64,000 nt of DNA from positions 3,812 through 67,811 of the forward strand of contig JAXGXJ010000014.1 in the NCBI GenBank assembly GCA_040772905.1, given 5' to 3'. The stretch's first letter is position 1. Each line of letters begins with the position of its first letter. Source of the DNA: JAXGXJ01 sp040772905. GTDB taxonomy: Bacteria > Actinomycetota > Thermoleophilia > RBG-16-64-13. This document shows positions 57,911 through 64,000 of this stretch, piece after piece. The notes below the pieces were generated by a model that worked only from the letters and a program-made list of their open reading frames with translations, searched no databases and had not been told where the DNA came from. The position numbers and the translations under genes were made by a program.

Positions 57911-57941
57911 TTCTCATGGTCTTCTCACCCAGTTCTCATGG
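57911..57941. promoter_or_regulatory. Three direct repeats with 11-bp period (OmpR/PhoB-type operator candidate)
   Basis: TTCTCATGG, TTCTCACCC and TTCTCATGG start at 57911, 57922 and 57933, a spacing of exactly 11 bp. Direct heptamers every 11 bp are how PhoB/PhoP/OmpR-family response regulators bind DNA. The block lies between two divergent lipoprotein genes, covering the -35 region of the rhodanese gene and lying just before a possible rightward -10, TAAGGT (57950-57955). Confidence 0.65.
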
Positions 57942-58037
57942 TATCCGGGTAAGGTGTGGGCGACCGGTTTCACGCGCGATGACGGGAAGACGCTCGACGA
58001 TCCGCCGGCTCGTCGATCGATAGAGAGTGAGGTCAGC

Positions 58038-58781
58038 ATGAAGGACAGATCTAGATTCGTCGGGCTCGCGGCCATCGTAGTGGTCTTGCTGCTGCTGGCT
58101 GTTCTGGTTGCCGCGTGCAGCGAGGCAGAGGGCTCGGCGAGCGTCGCTGCCGCGCCCGCCGCCGACACGACGACCACCGCGGACGATCGCGGCGATCAAG
58201 ACGTGGTCGGCAACTACGGCAACGGCAGCGGCGCGGCCGGCAGGGGTGGTAACGGGAACCCCGCCGGGAACGACGGCACCGGAGGCAACGGCGCGGAGGC
58301 CGGGCGCAGCCCGGACGCGACTCACTTGGCGCCTGACACCGCCGCGGGGCCGCTCAGTCAGGAAGAGCAGACCGCACTGCTCTACCTTCGCGAGGAAGAG
58401 AAACTGGCGCACGACGTGTATGTGACCCTGTACGAGAAATGGGGGACGCGCGTCTTCGACAACATCAGCGCCTCTGAGCTCAGGCATATGGATAGTGTGA
58501 AGAGCCTGCTCGACTCGTACGGTCTGGCCGACCCCGTTCGCAGCGACGAGGTCGGAGTGTTCACCGATCCGGAGCTTCAGGGACTCTATGACAGCCTGGT
58601 GGCTCAGGGCAGCACCTCTGCAGCCGCGGCCTTGGAGGTGGGGGTGACCATCGAGACGAAGGACATCGAAGACCTGGAGGCTCTCATCGCCTTCACCACT
58701 CACAGCGACGTCCGCGAGGTGGCCGAGAACCTCTTGGCCGGCTCACGGAACCATCTGGCTGCCTTCAGTAGGGGTCGCTAA
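58038..58781 (+). CDS. DUF2202 (ferritin-like) lipoprotein
   Basis: A 247-residue lipoprotein. Signal FVGLAAIVVVLLLLAVLVAAC with lipobox VAAC; residues 22-95 are a Gly/Asn/Ala-rich spacer; residues about 98-245 are a DUF2202 domain, a four-helix ferritin-like fold: LSQEEQTALLYLREEEKLAHDVYVTLYEKWGTRVFDNISASELRHMDSVKSLLDSYGL, then LQGLYDSLVAQGSTSAAAALEVGVTIETKDIEDLEAL and SRNHLAAF. The EEEKLAxDVY and SExxHM motifs carry Glu and His suitable for metal binding. ATG 58038 has GAGGT upstream. It may store or sense metal at the cell surface; the next gene is a copper-type ATPase. Confidence 0.9.
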   Translation: MKDRSRFVGLAAIVVVLLLLAVLVAACSEAEGSASVAAAPAADTTTTADDRGDQDVVGNYGNGSGAAGRGGNGNPAGNDGTGGNGAEAGRSPDATHLAPDTAAGPLSQEEQTALLYLREEEKLAHDVYVTLYEKWGTRVFDNISASELRHMDSVKSLLDSYGLADPVRSDEVGVFTDPELQGLYDSLVAQGSTSAAAALEVGVTIETKDIEDLEALIAFTTHSDVREVAENLLAGSRNHLAAFSRGR

Positions 58782-58791
58782 GCCTTTGACT

Positions 58792-58829
58792 GGGGCCCCA
58801 AGCCTGCCTGATGGCAGGCTTGGGGCCCC
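58792..58829 (+). terminator. Long perfect hairpin between DUF2202 and P-type ATPase genes
   Basis: A perfect 17-bp inverted repeat: GGGGCCCCAAGCCTGCC (58792-58808) and its complement at 58813-58829 around a TGAT loop. It begins 11 bp after the DUF2202 stop. No T run follows. Confidence 0.75.
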
Positions 58830-58912
58830 CTGAGTTTCCCGTCGCGGCATCGCGGGGACTTTCGCCGGAAAGGGTGTGTGCAGAACCACTCTGAGATCAG
58901 CGGGGGCACACA

Positions 58913-60925
58913 GTGGGACCCACGATGACCGACGACACTTCTCATCATCACGGCCACGACGCTCACGAGGGCCACAGTCCTGAGATGTTCCGGAACAGGT
59001 TCTGGCTCTCTGTGGTCCTCACCGTCCCGGTCGTCTTCTGGTCGGCGCATATAGAGGAGCTGCTCGGCTACCAGGCGCCCGCGTTCGCGGGTTCGACCTG
59101 GATCCCTCCGGTTCTGGGGACGGCCGTCTTTCTCTACGGTGGCCTAGTGTTCCTGAAGGGGGCACTCCGTGAGCTGAGGGCGCGCCTGCCGGGGATGATG
59201 ACCCTTATCTCGCTCGCCATCTCGGTGGCGTTCGTCTTCTCCTGGGTGGTTCAGCTGGGGTTGATCGAGGCTGAGGCGCTCTGGTGGGAGCTCTCGACCC
59301 TGGTGACCATCATGCTTCTGGGCCACTGGATTGAGATGCGTTCGATCTCGCAGGCCCAGGGAGCGCTCAAGGAGCTCGCCAAGCTTCTGCCGGACACCGC
59401 GACTCGTATCACCGAACAAGGCGAAGAGACGGTGCCCACGAGCGATCTCCGTGAAGGCGACGTCGTCCTGATCCGCCCGGGAGAGAGTGTCCCCGTGGAC
59501 GGGATCGTTCAGAAGGGGGCGAGCACGGTCAACGAGTCGATGCTCACGGGAGAGTCCAGGCCGGTCAAGAAGACCCAGGGAGACCAGGTCATCGCTGCCA
59601 CCATCAACGGTGAGGGCTCGCTTCGCGTGGAAGTCACGGGCGCGGGCGACAGGACCAAGATCTCAGGCATCATGAGGCTTGTGTCCGACGCGCAGCGGTC
59701 GAAGTCCAGGGCGCAGCACTTAGCCGACCGGGCAGCCCAGTTGCTGACCGGAGTGGCTATCGCGGCTGGGGTGATCACGCTCATCGCCTGGCAGTCGCTG
59801 GGGGCGCCGATCGATTTCTCGGTGGTGAGGGTGGTGACCGTTCTGGTCATCGCCTGTCCGCATGCCCTGGGCTTGGCTGTACCTTTGGTGGTGGCTATTT
59901 CCACGACCCTGGGCGCGAGAAACGGCCTCCTGGTGCGGGATAGGCGAGGGTTGGAGGAGGCCAGGAGAGTGGACACGGTGGTCTTCGACAAGACGGGGAC
60001 TCTCACTCTGGGTGAATTCCGTGTGGTGGAGATGATGGTGACGGACGGGCTATCAGAGAGGGAGGCGCTTCGGATAGCGGCCGGGGTGGAGTCGGAGTCT
60101 GAGCATCCCATCGCCCGGGGAATAGTGAATACGGCCGAGGCTCGAGGGATCGAAACACCTGCGGCAGATCGCTTCAAGGCTGCAGCCGGCAAAGGTGTGG
60201 CCGCCTCGATCGACGGGACCGACTATCAGGTGGGAGGCATCGCTCTTCTGGAGGCGGAAGGGGCGGAGGTGCCGGGGGTGCTGCGCGAGGCTGCGGAAGC
60301 CGCGGCCGACCGCGGCCAAGCCGCCATCTATCTGGTGCGGGATGGAAGAGCTCTTGCTGTGTTCGCGGTGGCCGACGCTATCCGCGACGAAAGTCGTGAG
60401 GCGATCCAGGCGCTGCACGAGCGGGGGATCGACGTGGCCATGCTCACCGGCGACGCGCAGGCGGTCGCAGATGCCGTGGCCGCCGAGTTGGGCATCGATA
60501 CCGTCTTCGCCCAGGTCCTTCCAGAGGACAAGGCCTCCAAGGTGCGCGAACTGCAGGATCAGGGCAGACGCGTTGCGATGGTAGGCGACGGTGTGAATGA
60601 CGCTCCCGCCCTGGCGACAGCCGATATCGGGATCGCCATCGGTGCCGGCACCGACGTTGCGGTGGAGGCCGGTCACATCGTGCTTGTGCGGTCCGACCCA
60701 CGCGACATCCCCAAGATCGTCACCCTGTCACGGGCCACCTACCGAAAGATGCTCCAGAACCTCTGGTGGGCGGCCGGTTACAACATCGTCGCCATACCGT
60801 TGGCCGCGGGCGTGCTGGCTGCCTGGGACATCCTCCTCACCCCGGCCGTGGGGGCGGTGCTCATGTCGGCGAGCACTGTGGTGGTGGCGATAAACGCCCA
60901 GCTGCTGCGAAGGCAACGCCTCTGA
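58913..60925 (+). CDS. copB: CopB-type (P1B-3) heavy-metal-translocating ATPase
   Basis: A 670-residue P-type ATPase. The N-terminus is His-rich (DDTSHHHGHDAHEGH) rather than a CxxC domain, and the ion-binding motif in the sixth helix is CPH (Cys315-Pro316-His317), the mark of subgroup P1B-3, exporters of Cu(II)/Ag. Also seen are the actuator motif TGES, the phosphorylation site DKTGTLT (Asp359), HP in SESEHPIARGI, and GDGVNDAPAL. Start GTG 58913 with a GGGG run seven bases upstream; ATG 58925 is in frame. It should protect against copper or silver and stands alone between two hairpin-containing gaps. Confidence 0.93.
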   Translation: MGPTMTDDTSHHHGHDAHEGHSPEMFRNRFWLSVVLTVPVVFWSAHIEELLGYQAPAFAGSTWIPPVLGTAVFLYGGLVFLKGALRELRARLPGMMTLISLAISVAFVFSWVVQLGLIEAEALWWELSTLVTIMLLGHWIEMRSISQAQGALKELAKLLPDTATRITEQGEETVPTSDLREGDVVLIRPGESVPVDGIVQKGASTVNESMLTGESRPVKKTQGDQVIAATINGEGSLRVEVTGAGDRTKISGIMRLVSDAQRSKSRAQHLADRAAQLLTGVAIAAGVITLIAWQSLGAPIDFSVVRVVTVLVIACPHALGLAVPLVVAISTTLGARNGLLVRDRRGLEEARRVDTVVFDKTGTLTLGEFRVVEMMVTDGLSEREALRIAAGVESESEHPIARGIVNTAEARGIETPAADRFKAAAGKGVAASIDGTDYQVGGIALLEAEGAEVPGVLREAAEAAADRGQAAIYLVRDGRALAVFAVADAIRDESREAIQALHERGIDVAMLTGDAQAVADAVAAELGIDTVFAQVLPEDKASKVRELQDQGRRVAMVGDGVNDAPALATADIGIAIGAGTDVAVEAGHIVLVRSDPRDIPKIVTLSRATYRKMLQNLWWAAGYNIVAIPLAAGVLAAWDILLTPAVGAVLMSASTVVVAINAQLLRRQRL

Positions 60926-61404
60926 AAAACGGCCGAGGTTTAGTTGCCGCGCCGGCAGGGAAAGTACAAGACACGAGTCCCAAGAGATGGAGCGCGTCCT
61001 CCGAGGGCTGCAGGTGAAGCCTGACGGTACTAAGGAAAGCGGGATCACTTGGGGCTCGTTTCTACGTCTTGCCTGACTATCGGCGCGGTGCAGCCCCGCC
61101 TTTGGGGCCGGACCGCGCCGCGTCTGGTAAGCCCTGCTCTGGCCGAAAGCCGCTACTGCGAGGGCACGAACTTGACTCCGTCGGCGACTGTGGGAAGTCT
61201 ACACCTCGGTGGCCAGAGGTCCGTCTTGGCTCCATGGGTCACTCTTGGCGCGACCGATCACTGGCCGAAATGGGCCTTGAAGACCGAGAGCGCAGTCCGG
61301 AACTGAGCTTGATCCAGGAACTCATTGGCCCGCTGCCGTTGCCTTGGTCGCTGATGCGTGCCGGTACTCGCCGCACGATCCAGAGGACTCCTCCTCGGAC
61401 CGGC
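60926..61404. other. Intergenic region without recognisable genes
   Basis: These 479 bp after the P-type ATPase gene contain only short frames with no recognisable protein and no tRNA-like structure. I see no promoter or repeat I would defend. It borders a gene remnant, so it may be decayed coding DNA. Confidence 0.4.
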
Positions 61405-61602
61405 CTACAGCTTGCTGACGTCCGTCCGTCGGCGGTCTTCCCTGAGTGGCAGGTCCCGCACCGTGCAGCGCATGTCTTTCTGCACCGGCCCAGGGGAGCC
61501 CCAAAGCACCGTTACCTCGGTCCCCGGCTGTGCCAACTCTTTATGCAGAGTCTCCCCGCTGACCGTGAGATCTCTCGGGCAAGCACTGCCCTCAGTCCAC
61601 AT
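61405..61602 (-). pseudogene. C-terminal remnant resembling GcvT-family aminomethyltransferase
   Basis: The minus-strand frame reads SGETLHKELAQPGTEVTVL then WGSPGPVQKDMRCTVRDLPLREDRRRTDVSKL before a stop at 61405. PGTEVTVLWG...Q..IRATVRDLP is the typical ending of GcvT-like aminomethyltransferase/demethylase proteins. Only about 55 residues remain; the rest is absent, as the frame runs into the 3' end of the lipoprotein gene (overlap 61592-61602). Confidence 0.5.
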
Positions 61603-62845
61603 AGTCAGCGTCTACTATCCTGTAGCAGGTCTCGCCGTTGAACCCGTCAAGAACGAAGTCCTGGCTGTAGATGATGTCGGTGATGGCATAGCCTAGCTCT
61701 GGGTCTCGCTCATACTCGATCTTGAGGATTCCATCGGTGAGCAGGTGCACCGAGGTCGGTAGCCTCCCTCGCACCCTGTAGTTCGCGAGGGCGGTGTCGT
61801 TCAAGGTGTCAAGACGCTCCCCATACTTGAGCACGATGGGGTCTATCTCTTGCACCTGCTCAATGCCGTCACCTACCGCTAGAGACTCGAAGTCCTCATA
61901 CGAGAGCGTCTTCTTCATGAGGACCGGATATCCGTCTACGAAGGCGTAGCGGGTCTTCTCCTCCGAGAAGAAGATGAAGACACGGCCGTCAGACTCCGTG
62001 TCATACATCACGTAGATCATCCCGTCATCCAGCATGCGAACCGCCTTGGAGGGAAAGACCAACTCCAGATGCTGGAAGGTGTCGAAGCGCAGATTGCTCC
62101 AGAAGAACTGGCCGTGGTCCTCCCCGATGGTGAAGCAGGCGTCGTTGCCCAGGAGCAGGTCCTCCGCTCTGTAGAGCGGTACTTCGATGGGGCCGTCCTT
62201 GTCCGACTTGGCGATGCTCGCAATGAAAGTGGCCTGCTCTTCGGCCGTCTCCCCGATCAACTCGTAGCGTTCCTCGTCGGCGATGATGGGCATGTGGGCA
62301 TCGTTCTCCAGGAACATGCGCTGCTTTTCCAAGACCGGCCGCGCCGATGTGCTGGTGGATGCCTTAGCCGTCGCGAACGTGGTCGACGCGGTCGCCTGGG
62401 TCACCGTCGTCGTCTCCGAGACGTCGAAGTCCCTGGACGCGAAGATGAGGTCCTTGATCGTTCCCCCGACCGTCCCGTCGAAGAGCCCGACTCTCATCCG
62501 CCCCCCGGTGGAGTCCGCAACTCCATATTCCTCGGCCAAGGTGACTGTATGCGCGAAGATGGCATCGTCGGGGGCTCGGGTCTCATCATCGACCATCACG
62601 GCGATCCATACAGTGAGGACTGCCGTGTCTCCGTGCCCATCCACGAATACGGCTGGATATCCGTAGCCGTCGCCGGAGAGTTCCTCCATGAAGGAGAGCT
62701 GCGATGGGAAGATGGTGGTCGAGGTGGTGACGTACAGGTCGGCTTCCTCTCCGCAGGCGGACAGGAGTAGAGCCGAGAGAACGAGCAGGGCCACGGCCAC
62801 GGCTTGAAGTATTTTTCGCACAAGGACCACATGGTTGCGTTTCAT
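61592..62845 (-). CDS. Lipoprotein of unknown function
   Basis: A 417-residue lipoprotein. Start ATG 62845 with a textbook AGGAGGGG; signal MKRNHVVLVRKILQAVAVAL..LLLSAC with lipobox LSAC. A mixed alpha/beta mature part of about 390 residues includes a Thr/Ser/Ala-rich hinge (about 150-175: TTTVTQATASTTFATAKASTSTSA). I recognise no family or motif; segments such as YVMYDTESDGRVFIFFSEEKTRYAFVDGYPVLMK suggest beta-sheet. It is probably a single-gene transcript. The 3' end overlaps a remnant of another gene, suggesting a rearrangement joined them. Confidence 0.8.
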   Translation of the reverse strand: MKRNHVVLVRKILQAVAVALLVLSALLLSACGEEADLYVTTSTTIFPSQLSFMEELSGDGYGYPAVFVDGHGDTAVLTVWIAVMVDDETRAPDDAIFAHTVTLAEEYGVADSTGGRMRVGLFDGTVGGTIKDLIFASRDFDVSETTTVTQATASTTFATAKASTSTSARPVLEKQRMFLENDAHMPIIADEERYELIGETAEEQATFIASIAKSDKDGPIEVPLYRAEDLLLGNDACFTIGEDHGQFFWSNLRFDTFQHLELVFPSKAVRMLDDGMIYVMYDTESDGRVFIFFSEEKTRYAFVDGYPVLMKKTLSYEDFESLAVGDGIEQVQEIDPIVLKYGERLDTLNDTALANYRVRGRLPTSVHLLTDGILKIEYERDPELGYAITDIIYSQDFVLDGFNGETCYRIVDADYVD

Positions 62846-62956
62846 GATCCCCTCCTGAGCCGTGCGGCCAGATGTGCGCTTCGACTTCGTCACAGGGCTC
62901 TTTGTTCCTGAGGGATTAGGGAGAGTCGTTGTCGCCATAGGATGGTCTCAGCCGCT

Positions 62957-63127
62957 CTACGGGCGGTACTCCCAGGTCTCGTTGCGGATATCGGCGCCGC
63001 TTGTCTCGGTGCTTCTTCCGCCGAACATGATCAGGCTCTCGCTGGCCCGGTCATAGACCAGGGCATGATCGATGCGGCCCGAGGGTCCATCGGCCGTTCC
63101 AGCGCCCGCGCCATGGCCGCTCAGCGC
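62957..63127 (-). pseudogene. Kelch-repeat remnant
   Basis: The frame following the hicA stop reads GRIDHALVYDRASESLIMF then GGRSTETSGADIRNETWEYRP before TAG at 62957-62959. MVYDxxxxxxIxFGG......NDTWEY is the core of a Kelch motif. There is no start codon; about one repeat survives. Confidence 0.5.
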
Positions 63128-63358
63128 CTATCGGTCGGCTGCCGCGGCAACGAACTCAGACACGGTCATGTCCGCCGCCCGGATGAGAGAGCGCAGAGTA
63201 CCCTTGGCAACCGTTCGATGGTCCGGAATCGAGAGGGTGGCAGGCGAGCCCTCCTTCACGAGTACGATGTGACTGCCCCGCCGGCGCGCGGCCTCCCAGC
63301 CGAGCGACTCGAATATCTGCACCACTTCGCGACCGCTCAGCGACGGCAAAGGCGGCAT
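63128..63358 (-). CDS. hicA: HicA-family mRNA interferase toxin (second copy)
   Basis: A 76-residue HicA: SLSGREVVQIFESLGWEAARRRGSHIVLVKEGSPATLSIPDHRTVAKGTLRSLIRAADMTVSEFV. The GSH motif carries the catalytic His. The ATG at 63358 directly follows the hicB stop codon with no spacer. It shares little more than the family core with the copy at 39.5 kb, so the two modules are not recent duplicates. Confidence 0.9.
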   Translation of the reverse strand: MPPLPSLSGREVVQIFESLGWEAARRRGSHIVLVKEGSPATLSIPDHRTVAKGTLRSLIRAADMTVSEFVAAAADR

Positions 63359-63565
63359 CTACAGAGCCACCTCTACCTGCTTGGTCTCAATCGTCAGAGG
63401 CAGTCCACGTTCCGCACGGACCTCGAGACAAAGGGTGATGGCTTCGCGGATATTCGCGAGAGCCTCTTCGCGCGTGTCACCCTGGCTGACGCAACCGGGG
63501 ATGGCCGGGCACTCTGCTACCCAGACCCCATCTTCATCTCTGTCCACTGTGACGAAGAACTTCAT
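63359..63565 (-). CDS. hicB: HicB-family antitoxin (second copy)
   Basis: A short HicB of 68 residues: MKFFVTVDRDEDGVWVAECPAIPGCVSQGDTREEALANIREAITLCLEVRAERGLPL. The ATG at 63565 has GAGGGG nine bases upstream; the ATG at 63574 abuts that run. The same double-ATG layout occurs in the first hicB. It precedes and should neutralise HicA. Confidence 0.9.
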   Translation of the reverse strand: MKFFVTVDRDEDGVWVAECPAIPGCVSQGDTREEALANIREAITLCLEVRAERGLPLTIETKQVEVAL

Positions 63566-64000
63566 GAGGATCATCCCCTCTGATCGCTCGGCCCTGCAGA
63601 CATGGTACCCCAGCCAAGCCCATCATGCTTCAGACGGGAGGCTGATGCCATGGAAGGAGCCGGGGAGGACCAGGGAGTAGGACGTCGGAAAGGGCGGCTC
63701 ATGGGGTGTGTTCAGTTCAAGCCCTGCCCCCGATGCCGGACTAAACGCAGTCCTGGATTCGGCCGAGCGTGCGTCGGGCAGAGGACGTGAACGCGAAGTC
63801 TCTCAACGTGCGGCCCATCCATTCGGTCCACGGCCTCGCCACCGCCTCTGCTGTTGCGGCGGACCGCCAGACTACGACCAAGGTGAACGAGTCCGGAAGG
63901 GTGACTCGCAGTGCTGTACTTGCTTCGCGTCCGGGTCCCGTCGCTACATGGGAACAGGGCGATGTCGTCGGCCACGCTTCACCCCGCAACACTTGGCGAA
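63566..64000. other. Right end: no recognisable gene
   Basis: The last 435 bp hold only short frames on both strands. One minus-strand frame (63741-63992) is open over 83 codons but I recognise no family in it. No promoter for the leftward hicBA operon stands out. Confidence 0.35.

Noticed and set aside
61069..61641. Plus-strand open frame of 190 codons
   Set aside because: It has no recognisable family and runs opposite the better-supported GcvT remnant and lipoprotein end.

Overview
The window is GC-rich chromosomal DNA from the replication-origin region of a bacterium. The order yidC-yidD-rnpA-rpmH / DnaA-box region / dnaA-dnaN-S4-recF-DUF721-gyrB-gyrA, followed by tRNA-Ile and tRNA-Ala, is typical of Actinobacteria. 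Many GTG/TTG starts, Thr-rich linkers in secreted proteins and abundant S-layer homology (SLH) domains suggest a deep-branching actinobacterial lineage, for example Coriobacteriia OPB41-like or Geothermincolia-like. That placement is inference from gene order and protein style, not a phylogeny.

Layout. 1-1431: leftward yidC-yidD-rnpA-rpmH operon with a clear promoter at 1525-1553. 1432-2331: DnaA-box cluster (oriC candidate). 2332-12917: a GHKL-ATPase/winged-helix regulator, then the dnaA to gyrA replication genes. 13035-19142: membrane protease, a CbiA-like protein without catalytic residues, chorismate mutase, DUF151 nuclease, two tRNAs, a universal stress protein, a degenerate-GGDEF membrane protein, and ddl. 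19158-24275: an amidohydrolase, larB, wecB, a Tat-exported FAD oxidoreductase and DUF4330. 24320-34099: a wall-polysaccharide operon (O-antigen ligase/polymerase, three GT4-type glycosyltransferases, WecG/TagA, CsaB pyruvyltransferase, MurJ flippase). 34226-56288: a surface-protein array with nine SLH proteins (M23 peptidase, amidase, SpoIID, gluzincin protease, a giant S-layer-type protein, an SLH/Ig-like protein, three CAP-SLH proteins), a fourth CAP protein without SLH, an ECF sigma factor with a putative membrane anti-sigma factor, and a HicBA module. 56324-64000: an amidohydrolase, a rhodanese lipoprotein, a DUF2202 lipoprotein, a CopB-type P-type ATPase, a lipoprotein of unknown function, two gene remnants and a second HicBA module.

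How the genes fit together. WecB (UDP-ManNAc), WecG/TagA (ManNAc transfer), CsaB (ketal pyruvate addition) and a flippase would build the pyruvylated wall polysaccharide that SLH domains bind. The SLH proteins encoded directly downstream would be its clients, so polymer, anchor and anchored enzymes lie in one 33-kb block beside the origin.

Data-quality warning. In 19.75-31.7 kb and 46.1-50.0 kb almost every gene, on both strands, is split by frameshifts, while protein similarity continues smoothly across frames. The shifts include single-base losses in homopolymers and at least one single-base gain. These look like sequencing or assembly indels, not true pseudogenes, so boundaries there are approximate and I annotate the genes as CDS.
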